Source: Pyrenula massariospora (taxonomy: Eukaryota; Ascomycota; Eurotiomycetes; Pyrenulales; Pyrenulaceae). From it: a stretch of DNA of 64,000 nt. The notes under the pieces were generated by a model, which saw nothing but the letters and a program-made list of their open reading frames with translations, did not search any database and was not told the DNA's origin. Within the stretch, counting starts at the first letter, position 1. Each line of letters opens with the position of its first letter. Made by a program: the position numbers and the translations under genes. Location: contig JAGFMI010000016.1 of the NCBI GenBank assembly GCA_021030905.1, forward strand, positions 186,001 through 250,000. Reading direction: 5' to 3'. Shown here piece after piece: positions 35,291 through 47,649 of the stretch.

Positions 35291-38279
35291 CTAGGCAGTC
35301 AGCTTCCGCCCCATGCCCAGCCCAAATTTTTTGATTTTGATACCAGTGTCTTTGTCTTTTCTCCCATACCTTTGTTCAAAAAGGCGCACGATGTCCGTCT
35401 GGCCTACGCGCTTAGCCAGACCTACAGCTGTAAGACCTCCCACTCTTTTCAAGTCAGGGTCGGCGCCATGGTCGAGCAGAACCGTGACGGCTTGAACGTC
35501 TCCCTCGAAAGCGGCGATGTGCAATGCTGTAGAGCCGTCTGATTCTCGTGACGATGTTGAAGCGTTGTTCTCCAGAAGATGCGCAAGAATGAGGATATGT
35601 GCTGGGGTGGAGGGTGATCTAGATGCCAAGTAAGACTCCTCATATGATCTAGCGTTACTGACACCACTTCCGACGACAAGATGCAGGGCTGTCCGACCAT
35701 GAACGTCACGACTCTCGATTTCCGCGCCTCTTTCAAGCAGCATCTGCAGTGCTGGAAGCTGGCCTGCGAGCACAGCTGCATGAAGTGGCGTGCGGCCGTC
35801 TGTTGTACGAGACTCGATTTTAGCAGCATACTCCGGCTGTAGGAGAACAGATAGAATATTCGTGTTCCCGTTCGTAGCTGCGAGATGGAGAGATGTTGGC
35901 TGTTGAAGCGGCGGGATACGAACCGTTCTAAGAGTGTCAGATGACGCAGCTGAGACTGAAGAGGGGGCGCCCTTAGATGGAGCGATAACAGCATTGACCT
36001 TTGCACCGTGCTGCAGAAAGCATTCAACGAGATCTTGTCGTCCTTCAAGAACCGCAAGATGAAGTGGAGTGCAACCGGCCAGTGTCTTTACCCCGGTTCT
36101 CGCTCCAGCTTCAACAAGTATATGGATAATGCGAGAGGGATCTTTACCGCCGACTACATGAAGAGCAGTCTGTCCAGCGGCGTCTGCAGCGTCAAGATCA
36201 GTGCCAGCGTTGACCAGCGCCTGGACAATTTGACTTGATCCTCTTAAAGCAGCAAAATGAAGTGCAGTTCTCCGCTCGCCCTTTGTCTTTGAATCAGTTC
36301 TCGCGTTCGAAAATAGGAGGATTTCCACCGCTCCTTTGTGCCCCCGAATCGAGGCGGCTATCAGCGGTGTATGGCCCTCCTCGTCAGATTTATCCAGGTT
36401 TTTGACTTTGATGATTCTGCCTTTGGTCTTCCTCTCTAGTCCGCTCGCGCGCCGGCTATCGGTGCCACTAATTAGCTGCCGCATAACTTGCTCTTCTCCA
36501 TTTCGCGCCGCCCAGAGCAGAGCGTCATCCGGGTCAAAGGACTTCGACTGCGGATTGAAGCCATTGTCTTTGAGAGTCTGCGTAACCACCGGGTCTTCTT
36601 CCATGATCATATTCGGGATACTGGTGCCATTGCTGCTGCGGTCGCCCTGTTTCGACTGGGTCGAGCCAGGTCTTTGTTTTGGTGAAGCGGCGGTCGGATC
36701 AGAAACTCTGATCAACGCAGCAGGAGGCAGGTCAATACTTGGCATAGAGCTGACACTGGCTGATGATTTTGCTTTTGATGGGTTTGGTAGAGTAGGCAAC
36801 TGGTCATTCGGTGGAGGCGTGTTGGGAATCATTTCAAGGAACATCTTAGCTTCCTTTTCGTCGCCTTTACTGCTGGCGATTGAAGCCATAAGCCGCGCGC
36901 TAGGGTAGTAGCCAGTCGAGTCAATTGTTCTAAGGCGGTAAAACCCTTGCAGGGATTTCATGCAGTAAAGTTCAGCAACCGCCAGCTCATTCCGCTGTAG
37001 ATAGATTTTGCTGAGCGTGTAACATGCAGTCAGACCATGACGTAACCAATGGTTATCAGTCTGCATTGATTTTGAAGCTGATATTCTTCTCACACTGCAT
37101 TCATCTGCCAGTTCTCTCAGATATGCTTCAGCTTTGTCGCAATGGTTCATCTCGAACGCTGTTAAACCCAGATCCAATTTGACTTGGTGCAGATTGAGTT
37201 TATGCTGTTTGCGTTCACTTAGCAATTCGGCCTTTTTCAGCGCTCGGATGTAGCAATCCTCAGCATCAGCGAGCTCTTGCTTCTCACGGTGTTGTACGGC
37301 TTCCGTTAAGTATTTCTCAACAAAATTTGAAACTAAGTCGTCATCATCGTTATCTTCCTCATCTTCCAGGAATGTCTCCATTTCCTCCTGAGGACGATCG
37401 CTGAACGGCGAGGGACTGATTATTTGACGTTGAGGCAGTATAACTGGCGAGATCTGAGACTCCCTAACCAGTGTTGGTGTGTTTGAGACCCATGTTGAAA
37501 TTCGCGTGGCTACGGCAGGCTCCAATGGGTCTCCTATTTCACTGCCAGCTGAGCCCACACTCTCATCGCCTTTCGATGATCTTGCCTCCGCTATTGTGAT
37601 TGCACTGCTGATGACCTTGTTGGCTTGGCTCTGAAGGAAGGGTAGACTCGGAGGCACAGTGTCCATGCTGTTCGTAATGAGTTGTTCTTGAGATGTTAAT
37701 TTACGGACAGAGTTTTGGAGGGCATTTATTCTTGGCAGCATCTCGTTGAGCATAAGTCCAGATGTCAATGAGGTGGAGTGACTTTGAAGAGTCAGTAACG
37801 GTACAACTATCAGCTGGAGCAACTCACACATCAATCATTAGCAGAGATGTATGCAAGGACGTCTTATGCGTCTGCAATTGAGCTCTTAAAGTGGTGATGT
37901 CTTGATTCTTCAGGCTCAATTTAAATTGCCGGATCCATTGCTGCAAAATTGTTCCTCCTTCTGGACGAGAATCGGCGAGAAGTCGATGTAAATGCCTCAC
38001 AGTGTGATTGCAATCAGCGACAGAGCTTTTTACAGACTCCCAGAGATCCTGCGTTTTTTGATCGCCGACATGAGCATGGACAGCGCGGACGGCAGGAGTA
38101 TCTAATGCATTTCTGAGGGATTTGAGGCTTTTCGCGACTCCGACGATCTCCGAATGCAGGTCTCTAACTGTCTGGTCAAGGTCATGTGTTGCCTGGATGA
38201 ATCTGTAAAGTGTAGTGCCTGTGTCGAAGCTTAACTTCGCCGCGGCGCCCACGAAGCCGATAATTGAAAACGGATCCAT
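35291..38279 (-). CDS. Fungal N-terminal-domain protein with C-terminal ankyrin repeats
   Basis: Exons 38279-37828 and 37781-35291, with a 46-nt intron, give 980 residues. The N-terminus MDPFSIIGFVGAAAKLSF followed by helices is the fungal domain found at the front of many NLR-like and ankyrin proteins. Residues ~330-480 are helical and TPR-like (repeated AEDCYIRALKKAELL, AEAYLREL, AVAELYCMKSLQGFY). About nine ankyrin repeats then run from ~590 to 955 (EGHTPLIAASIRGHKGAVEILL, RTALHFAALRGSSQIVQALV and so on). A Ser/Pro-rich linker separates them. No NTPase or catalytic motif is visible between sensor-like and repeat parts. The role is unknown; scaffold or signalling is plausible. Confidence 0.88.
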
Positions 38280-39212
38280 AGCTCTAATGTCTAGGCGGAG
38301 GTATCAGAGAATTGAGAGAATTGTGAAATCATGTTTAGATTAGAGAAAACGACAGATGAGAGATCGTAGGATTAAAAGAACCTACGCTCGCCCGCAAGGC
38401 TCGCGCAATAGCAGTCAAGCTCCTGCAAACCGTCCATGGAGTCGAAATGCGATCACGGAGGGGCAAACGATAAGGGTCGATCCAGAGATCGGAAAGTCAG
38501 ACTTAGTTCTACCATCCCGCCAGATTGAAAATGGAAAGATACACTGCGCCGCGCCACAAGGTCGAGTACAAGATGATTAGTGGGTGTCTTCTACCGCATC
38601 CACTTGGGGACATGTGCGAGGACAAAAGGCACCTGGACCCTGATGTTCTACAGGCAGGCCGCAAGGCAGCAAAGCAAATGGTGCATGACTAGTACCGATG
38701 AAGTCCCCTGGCGTTCATCTCGGGCTCGACGGATGCGTCTCTTGCGTCCCACGAGATACAAGGATGCAAGGCTCAAAAAAGGCTCAGTTGAATGCAGTAA
38801 GCGGTCGGGCCAGTGACAAAGCTGGGTTCGACACGTGCTGGTGAGATGGAGGCTGGGTGGCCAGGACGATGCAATCACGGACCGTTGGTCTATTGTAGGG
38901 CTGCAGTTGGCGAGGCTTGAGAGCTGAAAAGGACCCGACGGGGTAACGCCCCCACGGTCTTAGAAAGCTTGGTGCCTGGCGAGGTCCTTATGCCGTCGTC
39001 ATTGGCGCCTCTACTCTTGGTAGGACCGCACGCGACAGTCGACTGTACCTGACGGGTTTGCACCTAGGATAACCTTGCTATAATCGCTCTTAAGTCATCT
39101 TTTATACTTCACATATCTGGAGCAGTTGCGCTGGCAAAAGACCACAATCAGATCCAAGCTTGAATGACGTGCATATTTACGATCTATTGTCACGTGACTC
39201 TGAACCTAACAA
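38280..39212. other. Intergenic region without supported gene
   Basis: This holds the upstream region of the leftward ankyrin gene and the downstream flank of the leftward L1-family gene. Short frames at 38356-38816 are arginine-rich and unconvincing. No RNA gene or repeat was recognised. Confidence 0.4.
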
Positions 39213-40485
39213 TCATGTTATGCCACCGTCAGCAGCCCTCGCCTTCTGTTGACGGCGTGCTATCTTCCTTGCCGCTGCTTGAGCTCTGTCCTCTTCCATT
39301 TGTTCTCTTTCCGTCTGGAACCTGTTTTTCGAAACGCTCTCGGCGCCATTTCTGTCACCCAACTTCCTTTTCTTGCTCTTGCCAGATGGTGTCTGCTGGT
39401 CTTTCGCTTGTCGGCTTGTGCCCTTTGTTTCTCCTTCTTCTATGACGTCGTCTTGTTCGGTCCACATATCTGGAGCCAGCCAAATTGGCACGGCCATAGT
39501 GTCGGGGCCCTTGATATGAATGCCTTTGACATTTCTCCATTGCTTTACGACGAACCGCTCAATGATGCTCTCGGCTACGGCAGAAATGTTTTCAGAAAGT
39601 TGCTTGGCCGTAAAGCCTGCTTTACCTACCCGCACCGCAACGTTGGTCCCTGGCTTAATGGAGACTGGTACAGCATTCAATGCTCGCTCGACCTCCGCGG
39701 CAATAATCGGAGAGGGTGCAACTGCGGCCTCCTTTGTAGATTTAGAGGCCTTTTTGGGGCCAGCCATACCTTTCGAGCCATCTGAAGTCTTCCGCGGTGT
39801 TATCACGATCGGGATTGGTCGCTTTGTCGTGCCGTGGTAAAATATTTTCCCCAAAGTCTCCGGTAATCGCTGAATGATGCGATCGTCGGCAAGGAAGATG
39901 TCGTGTTCAGACAGGAGTTGGCGCCGGCTTTCAAAAGTCCGATACCTGGCCTTCAATTTTGTATACCCAATGACCCGAATAATCTTGGACGCGAGGGCTC
40001 GAGGAAACATGGGGTTGTCCACAGCGTCTTTGACAGCTCGTTGTGGGTCGGCCGAAATAATGCAAATGCTCAGGTCTGAGGACCTGTTTAGAGAATGAGG
40101 AACCTTGATTTTCGCGGGAATTAGGCGCGCCTTGTCCACAATATGCTTTTTGGTTGTCACAACCAGCCAGACAGGGTCGTCCACGCCATGACTGGTGCCC
40201 TCAGCAGTTTGAGAAGCTGCACCATTTCGATTGTCGCCATCAAATTTGTCTTCTTCGCCATCACTGATGTCAAGAATGTTCTTCTTGGCGGACTGTTCCT
40301 TCAGACGTTGAGCCTCATTCTGGAGTAGCTTTAGTAAAGCCAAAGAAGCTTTGACAGTCTAACTATTTGGTCAGCCAAAAGAGTCGTCTGGAGTTCAATC
40401 GAACTAGATAATGCTAATTAATTACCTGATCAATGTCGAGCTTGTAGGGAGTTTGTGTCGAGCCCTCCTTGACTGTAGAAGCCAT
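39213..40485 (-). CDS. Ribosomal protein L1-family nucleolar protein (Cic1/Utp30/RSL1D1-like)
   Basis: A ribosome-biogenesis factor of the L1p fold. Exons 40485-40426 and 40358-39213 with a 67-nt intron give 401 residues. The 20-residue first exon joins to TVKASLALLKLLQNEA, the usual first helix. The body shows VWLVVTTKKHI, KARLIPAKIKVPHSL, SICIISADPQRAVKDAV, IRVIGYTKLKARYRTFE, HDIFLADDRII and LPETLGKIFYHGTTKRPIPI, which follow the family order. The C-terminus is Lys/Arg/Glu-rich with KSKKRKLG, likely a nucleolar signal. Yeast relatives Cic1 and Utp30 bind pre-60S and 90S particles; which paralogue this is cannot be decided here. Confidence 0.88.
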
Positions 40486-41172
40486 TTTCACGGCGGGCTA
40501 GCATTCCTCAAAATGAATTAGAGAACCTTTTTCGGTCATTTGGAGGTTCGAGAATTGAAAATTTCCATGCGCGGTGTGCGGAGACTAGAGGCTTGGCGTG
40601 TTGCGGGCGGCTTCCAGGTGAGGAGAGAGCTCCGACTCTGAACATGATGGACAATATCTGGAGCGGGAGTCTTTTAAATCACCGGATACGTGTATCTTAC
40701 CGTTTGAGAGTTGCCTAGTCTCTCCGTTGATATGAGCCTCTTCAATCATTGTAGTCTGAGGTTATATGCGTCCGTGATGGGAATTTATCTTTGCACAGAT
40801 GACGTTTCTTCTTGGTTGACGGCGGTGGTGCGGAGGCCGGCAGGCTTTGGCGCGAGGCGGGACCCGTCGTGGTGACAGCTCCAACGCGTCTGTAGGCCAA
40901 GCGTGTATCTCGCCTGCAGGCATTCCACGACCTCAACTTTGACCTGGCCCAGACCTTCCCAACCTTCCCTCTTGAATCCAAATTCTTTTCTACATGCACT
41001 ACTACGTAATGAACTGTACAATCAACCCAAGCCCGGGTTGCTCATAGCATCCAATTCTCCTTCTTGTTCGTTCTGCGTATCAACATTACCTTAGACGCGC
41101 TCCTTGGGGGACCCCGTACACGTCAATCACCCGTCCAGTAAATCTCAATCCCACCGTGTGCATGGGTGAGAT
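40486..41172. promoter_or_regulatory. Divergent promoter region of L1-family gene and FHA gene
   Basis: Both neighbours run outward from this 687-nt stretch. A CCAAT box lies at 41051-41055, about 120 nt before the FHA gene start. No other motif is certain. Confidence 0.45.
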
Positions 41173-42708
41173 ATGGACTCTTCTACCAACAAGAAAGATG
41201 TCCCCCTACCACCCACAGCAGGTGTCAAGCGTCCAGCTGCTGCCCTCCTCCCTGCTTTCGAGCCGCTCTCTTCCTCCCCAGCCCTTCCACGTCCGATGAA
41301 GCGGCCGCGTGATCCTCTACCAGAATCGAAGGAGTATCCCACTCCTGTGCCGACGTCCTCCACCATAGTACCAAGCTCATCACCGTCACGTACCTCATCC
41401 AAGCAAGCAACCTCAACGCGGAACAATGGGACAATCTCAGAGCGCGCGCCTCTATCTGCCGTGCCTACAATTCAACTTTCCAGAGACGGTAAACCTGTTA
41501 GACTCGGAAGATCAAGTGCTTCTTGCCACTACCAATTGTCTGCCAACCGTATGATTTCAAGAGTACATGTCGAAGCACGTTACAAAGTCGCTACTACTGA
41601 GGAAGATCAAGATCAGTTGGTAATTACATGCACTGGTTGGAACAGCATGAAGGTCCATTGTCTTGGGAAGGCGTCGACTCTATCGAAAGGCGAAACGTTC
41701 TCCTCTGATGCACAAGGGGAGGACATCATGATAGATGTGCATGATGTCCGCGTTCTTTTGAGATGGCCTCCAGCTTCTCCCAGAAGAAATTATGGAGACT
41801 CCAGCTCGACCTCTGAAGAAGAGTCTTCACCTACTAAGCTCAAAGCTTCGCGGCGCCAGTCCGCTCATTCTAGCCCATTACTCACCCGTCAACGAGTGCC
41901 GTCTCCGATATCACCTTCTCCTGCTGCTCGAGCAGCTCTTCTACCCTCGTCACCATTAATTACACCCCCAAACCCTGTCGTTGTATATGAAGATGAGACC
42001 GCTGCAGATGGAGCTGACATAGACAACAATAAGTCACAGGCAACCCAGAGCACACAAGTCGCATCACAACCTGCTGCTCTTCTCGAGAAGTCGGTGCAAA
42101 GTTCCGCAAGCGAACCACTAGATGACTTAGAGCACAATGAAGAAAATGACCCTATCATCCACTCATTCGGTCCTTTTGGTTCCAATCTACTCCCTCGTAT
42201 GGCTTCTTTCAGTGCTAACGACTCCTTCAAATCACCTCGCTCTTCTCATCGATCTCAGACCCAGCCGCTGAAGCCTACAACTTCACCATCACAACCACAT
42301 GCAAAGACTGAGCACCTCAGTATCCAAGACCACATCATCAACCAACTTGCCTTCTCCCGGCTATCCTCTACTCCTCTTTCTACTATCCTTGCGCATCTAC
42401 CCCAGGAAGACCGAGCTATGCCCGCGGACGATGTTACATCCATCTTAGATACAACAGCGTGCATTGGGGAAGTTAGTCGGGCAGGGAAGGATGCAGCAGG
42501 AAAACTTTTAGAGAGCGAATATTACTATATTCCTGATGAAGATGAGGATGCCAAGCGGAGAGATGCGGTTGTCACAGATCTGAGGAAACCAGGATTACGC
42601 AGCTGTCGAAAGCAACACAAGGTAGGTTCAATAGAGATCCGCCAGGTAGATCTTTCCAGATGCTAACCTAGTTTTCTGCAGCAATACTATTGGCGGAAGC
42701 CGAAATAG
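41173..42708 (+). CDS. FHA-domain protein (Tos4/Plm2-like)
   Basis: Exons 41173-42621 and 42682-42708 give 491 residues. The FHA domain spans roughly residues 95-200: RLGRSSASCHYQL, NRMISRVHVEARY, CTGWNSMKVHC and IDVHDVRVLL, with the conserved Arg, Ser and His of the phosphothreonine pocket. Both flanks are Ser/Pro-rich and disordered. A C-terminal helix block starts near IQDHIINQLAFSRLSSTPLS, with LPQEDR after it. The last exon supplies only QYYWRKPK after a 60-nt intron, and this ending is the typical C-terminus of the family, so the splice is well supported. The yeast relatives Tos4 and Plm2 are chromatin-bound checkpoint and G1/S proteins. The role here is inferred. Confidence 0.85.
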
Positions 42709-43927
42709 CTACGCAATTTCAGCTCTCGGCTTCACAGCGGCTTGCTGATGTGCTCATGATAGAGGACATGCGCTTTTGCCATAAGTATAGGCGCTACTAC
42801 CAGAACTGTTTTACATGCCTTTCTTTCCTCATTCGAGAAGCTGCTCTTGGTTCATTTGTTGCGACAATTCTGAAGCTACACTGCACAGCGAGGTGTACAG
42901 AGATCGGTTGGGTCGAAGAAAACCCCTTTCATGTTCATATCTTACCTTGTTCCGCGCGACTGGGTCTATGTAGAGCTAGGTGAAGCCTTGGCTCTTACTA
43001 TCCACATCCGCCTTTGTCGGCAATGAGATTACGTGTGTATGAATTAGATTTGATTCAATTTGCGCTCGGTGTCAACGCCGCTCTGTGACTTTGGTCGGAA
43101 TGTGCCTACACTAATTGTCGACGTGCGAAAAGAATTCCACCAGCTATACTACTTTATCCTTGCGGTAGGAGTCGAAGCACATTGTAGACCTGAAAGTGAG
43201 CGTCCACGTACAGTAGAAGTGGATGAAGGCAGTCACGGTCACTTACCCGATCCGGAAGTTGTTCCCGATCCTAACGGTACTTCAACTAGAATCGATGATG
43301 GACTTTTTCGTAGAGCTCTGCTTCTCGGTATTTACGTGTGGTCAGGTCTTGCTGAGTTTGGCGTATGTTTGGGAAGTCTGACTATCTAGTTAGCCTTGTC
43401 AGCCGAAAGGTCAGTCCCCACTGTTTCTGTGCCCCACTTTAAACTTGTCGTAGATAGTACGGGAGGGTATTGGTGGCTGGGCGGATAGGATTTTTTTTTT
43501 TTGGTGTTTATTGTTTATATACCAGAGTTTGGGAGTGGACGAGGTAGATTTTGAGGTTTGCTCGATTAGTAAGTCGGCTCTTTCGAGGTTCGTGTGTAGA
43601 CTTCACCAGGGAGTTACTTTATTGCATGAGGAGACGTCTGTGCAAGGGTGCAGAGCCACTTGCTTCTAACTCAACGTTACTTGATACATATCTAAAGAGG
43701 AAGCGGCAGATAGAGGGCAATAAAGACCGGTAATATTACTCATTTTTGCGCCGCACGGCGGAGGATGTAACTTAGTTGGAAAAAAATATCAGTCTTAAAA
43801 GAATTACACATCTTCATCGTCCAGATTACGAACAGCGATATCAACACAAAACATCAACAAACAAAACCCTCACACCAAGAACTCCACCATCCAATCTTCC
43901 CATCCCCTCACCACCACCACACCAATC
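42709..43927. other. Tandem-gene spacer without supported gene
   Basis: This lies between the FHA stop and the oxidoreductase start, both rightward. It includes a T-run near 43490. Frames at 42709-42983 and 43060-43389 lack protein signatures. The right end is CA/CT-rich leader sequence before the next ATG. Confidence 0.4.
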
Positions 43928-45025
43928 ATGCCCCCGGTCCCGCTCCGCCTCATCCTCATCGGCCTCCCGCAAGCCCCCATCCCAACCTCCCATCCCGCCC
44001 ACTCCCATATCTCCTACCTCCTCCGTCACCCCACCCGCTTCCGCATTACCGCCCTCTGCGCCACCTCCCTTACCGCCGCCCATGCCGCCATCGCCGCTTA
44101 TAACCTTCCCCCTTCCACGCGCGCCTACGACTCTGCCGCCTCGGTTTCCGTCGACCCAGATGTCGACCTCATCGTCGTACTCGGGCGGACCGATACGCGT
44201 TTCGACACACTAAGGCAGCTGGTGTTGAACCGCACAACAGCCGTCCTATGCTCGTGGCCGCTCGCGCCGAGCACAGCGCAGGCGGTGGAGCTGGCACGGC
44301 TGGCGCGGGAGAAAGGGGTGAGGACCGGAGTTGTGCTGGAGGGTGCGTGGTCGGCGGGGTTCCGGCAGGTGAAGACGAGGTTGATCGAGGGCGGAAGGTT
44401 GGGGGATGTGTGGTCTATCAATGTTATGGTGTATGTGGGGTTGAGTCAAAACGGAGTGATGGCTGCCGGGTTTGAGGGGTTCGAGGAGCGTAGGGTCGGT
44501 GAGAATGCGGTAAGCGTGCATGTGGTCCAGGCGATGGAGGCGTTGGAGCAGGCGTTTGGGAAGTTGGATAAGGGGTGGTCGGTGACGTTGGGGGGCTTGC
44601 AGAGGATGGTAGAGGTTGGGGGGAAGGTCGTGGAGAAGGACGTGCCAGATCAGGTGCTTTTGCAAGGGAGGTTTGTTGATGGGCCGGTATTTGCATTTCA
44701 TCTCAATACTGGGGCGCCGTTTGGAGGGGAGCCGGCGACGAAGGTAGTTGTTCACGGGAGTAAGGCACAAGCCGTGATCGAAATTCCGCGTTTACCTATG
44801 TATTTGGCGCCGGAGATGGATTGCAGGGTATTTGATTTCAAGAGTGGGCAGACGGAGAATCTTAAGCTTGGAGATGAAATCAGTGATGAGGAAAGGAAAG
44901 TGCCGATGAGTGTCAACATCGGCAAATGCTACGATGCTTTTGTGAATGGAGAGACCCTTGACTGGGATCTTGCTGTCAAGAGACATCAGGCCATTGATGA
45001 GATATGGAGGAGAGCCGGATGGTAA
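43928..45025 (+). CDS. Gfo/Idh/MocA-family oxidoreductase (Gal80-like)
   Basis: A 365-residue single-exon protein with an N-terminal Rossmann half (LRLILIGLPQAP, then VDLIVVLGRTDTRFD) and a C-terminal alpha/beta half beginning near residue 130 (EGAWSAGFRQVKTRLIEGGRLG). The GxGxxG motif is weak (GLPQAP), as in the regulatory member Gal80, and the Lys of the classical EKP motif is not seen: the place reads CSWPLAPS. This suggests reduced or absent dehydrogenase activity, or a sensor role. Local GC is high in the first third. It could be either an enzyme or a Gal80-like regulator; I cannot decide. Confidence 0.82.
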   Translation: MPPVPLRLILIGLPQAPIPTSHPAHSHISYLLRHPTRFRITALCATSLTAAHAAIAAYNLPPSTRAYDSAASVSVDPDVDLIVVLGRTDTRFDTLRQLVLNRTTAVLCSWPLAPSTAQAVELARLAREKGVRTGVVLEGAWSAGFRQVKTRLIEGGRLGDVWSINVMVYVGLSQNGVMAAGFEGFEERRVGENAVSVHVVQAMEALEQAFGKLDKGWSVTLGGLQRMVEVGGKVVEKDVPDQVLLQGRFVDGPVFAFHLNTGAPFGGEPATKVVVHGSKAQAVIEIPRLPMYLAPEMDCRVFDFKSGQTENLKLGDEISDEERKVPMSVNIGKCYDAFVNGETLDWDLAVKRHQAIDEIWRRAGW

Positions 45026-45713
45026 AATTTAGAATATCCTCGTTTGCAAATACCACGTTCAGGCCTATTAGGCAGGATCATGCCTGTACAGGGAAGGCAC
45101 AATGGGAACACCGATAACTACCGTGCTTCTTTCTTTCTTCCTAGATATCTAGCTGAACAATCAACCAATCATCCAGAATCGTCGTAGTAAAATCAATGCA
45201 ATTACTGTACAACTTGCCCATATCCCCCACGGCCCCGTCCGTGGCCTTGATAGGGTCTATCACATTGGCTTTCGAGCATTTCTGGAATCATGAGCACCTG
45301 CGCGCCGTAGCCTTCTTTGTTCCTCTCTTATTTTTAATCTCACCATGATCGAAGAGCCATCACGAAGCATTGATTAAACATTCGTCTAATTACTAAATGA
45401 AGCAACTTATAACTACACTAGTAGTTTATTGAACGGCATCTATTCTTTAGCGTGGGCTTTCATGCACGGCAAGATGCCCTTATTCGCTCTGATTTACATC
45501 GATATAAAATAAACAATTGAATAGATCGACAATGGAGAGATTTATCCATCCATCAATGCACCTCTTAGAGAAAAGCATTCGAACGCTCAAATGAGATTAA
45601 ATCGTCTCTGAGGTTTTCCCAGAATTCCCGGTCATCTAATACCACACAAAAATATGGGTTCGCTAGCTGAGATTTTTAGGTCACTACAGTCACATGAGGG
45701 CCAGATTAATTAA
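45026..45713. other. Intergenic AT-rich stretch
   Basis: Downstream of the oxidoreductase. AT-rich, without open frames of note or recognised RNA genes. Confidence 0.4.
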
Positions 45714-45716
45714 ACA

Positions 45717-47185
45717 TGCTGACCTCTGCAGCGGAGTTGCCGAGACATCTCTCCACCAGCCCTGAGCCTCTTCTCGCCGCTGTCGATAGATGTATCGAAA
45801 AGTAGAAGGACAAGATCATAGATCTCATCCACAATGATGCGGCTAAGGGCTTCAAGCATGGGAGGTGTCCTTATGGCAGTATGAACCAGGAGAAAATCAA
45901 ATCAGCGGAGCAGGAGCTCACGTTACTCATCCCTTCACAAGCAAGAGCTTCTGGGTATTTCGCAGGAGGCAGGTAAGTGAAACTTCTCAAATTCTTGTCT
46001 TTTTACTGAAATTTAGAATGAGAGAAACAAGTCATTGCCACTGCTGTACAGAGACAGAGAGGGAAAAATAGAAGAATAAGGTCAAGGAGAACAGGGAGAA
46101 TCGGAGCCAAGTGGCCAAGGGGAACCAGGGAGGGATATAGAAGAGAATGTGAGAGCGCTAGGTGGGGCAGAAGGAAGCGGAAAGAAAGCTTTTTTATTGC
46201 CGAGGCATGCTCAGCCGGGTCAGCAAGCTTCAAATGAGTCCAAAGGAATCAAAGCTGATTGATATCAAATCACGATGTTACGCTAGAAGTTGCCATCAGC
46301 AAAGGCGACGTGGTTGGAATGGAGCAGATGGCAAAAAGGTTGGACAGCCTAAAGCTCAATCGAGATCTCTCTCGTTTGAATCAAGCTTTGCATTGCTAGA
46401 GTTCCAATTACATCTCATTGCATATCCGACAATAGCTTTCATGGAATGTGAAAACGCTGCGTTTGTATTGTTTGCGGAAGCGACGATCAGACGTCCACTA
46501 ATTGACAATGTAGAAATTGAAGCTAAAAATGGATCAGCTGCGTAATCAACGCTTTCTTGTTTGATGAATCTGTTGTGCACGAACGAGCAGACCCCATTTC
46601 GTTTGAAGGAACGTACGTAACAGATGTCAGAAATCAAAGCTATAAAGGACACACTTTGATGTTCTCCAAAAATAGGCCTCGATAGCAGCTATTGTCAACT
46701 CTAATTTCTCAAAATCCGTGACATCCCTAGCCGAACAATCTTCGGGTTCAACATTAGCTTGAGCAATGGCTTCTCTATCCGAGATGGGTATGCCATACTG
46801 AACGTGTGATGCTGCGGAGATCCTTGTTAACGTTCGCAGATGGGTTGAAGCATCATCTTTCTGTTCGTCCTCAATACGTGATCACTGCTGTCAACGAAAA
46901 ACTGGATGAAGTCGAAACCGAGATCATCAATCTCATCAGCGAAGACATCAACTTTTATCTTAACCATGGTTCTGACGGTAGTGAATCCTCAGCTGAGGGA
47001 AGGATCCGTGTGCTAGAGGACAAGAAGGAAAGGCTGCAGCATTTGAGAGAGCGCGCTGTCAAAGAACTTGAAGGTATGCAGTAGGTCCAAGTGAAAAAGT
47101 TGTACCTCATGCTGACGCTTGGACAGAACGCATGGAAGAGGAGTCTGGGTTTGTGGTAGTTCCCCGCGAAGATCTGAGAGGCTAA
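45717..47185 (+). pseudogene. Remnants of an unrecognised protein gene
   Basis: Two well-formed coding pieces in one orientation flank a poor middle. The left piece (45717-45980) reads AELPRHLSTSPEPLLAAVD, is interrupted by one stop, then continues KDKIIDLIHNDAAKGF to a GTAAGT donor. The right piece (46809-47083) reads HHLSVRPQYVITAVNEKLDE, then a charged helix ending AVKELE, and a 53-nt intron (GTATGC to GACAG) joins it to RMEEESGFVVVPREDLRG and a stop at 47185. The right piece has convincing codon use and a proper terminal intron, so it is or was a real C-terminus. Whether both pieces belong to one gene is inference. I do not recognise the family. No ATG-led full-length gene can be built. 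Confidence 0.4.
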
Positions 47186-47649
47186 GGGATTATTCCATCA
47201 TGTCTCTAGGCCTAGTGCAATGAGTTCATTACGGTGTATACAGATATAAGCTAGAAAGGCGTGCATCATCGGTCGATACTAATAGACGTTCTTCTTAAGC
47301 CAGGCTATTCCGGGACATGTGATACGCTCGGCCAAATCCGGGAAGCGACCAGATGCCAAGCGCGCCAAGGTTTAACGATCCAGGGTGACCTCATTTGCTT
47401 GGCATTCGAAAGCTCTCAAACAGGGCAGGCGTCGCTTCTCATGCCCCAAACACCTCCCTTCTGCATCACGCTACACCTGACTCCCTCCCCATCCCATCCA
47501 ACCCTCCCCAAATCTTGCACCTCTGGTCGATCGCGGTCTTTCGCGTGACACCTTTCCTGCCTTCAGCCTCGTATCCTCCAGTGTGACCTTATCGCCTGTG
47601 TCTTCACCGGCGTACCTCCCTGATAAGGAGTCTCGTGAGCAGCTAGATC
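47186..47649. other. Upstream region of OM14
   Basis: Between the gene remnant and the OM14 start. CT-rich near 47450-47590, consistent with a fungal leader and promoter. No gene is seen. Confidence 0.4.

Noticed and set aside
46660-46800. Minus-strand piece reading QYGIPISDREAIAQ
   Set aside because: It is open for about 50 codons, but a second frame on the same strand is equally open and neither has a start or partner exon.
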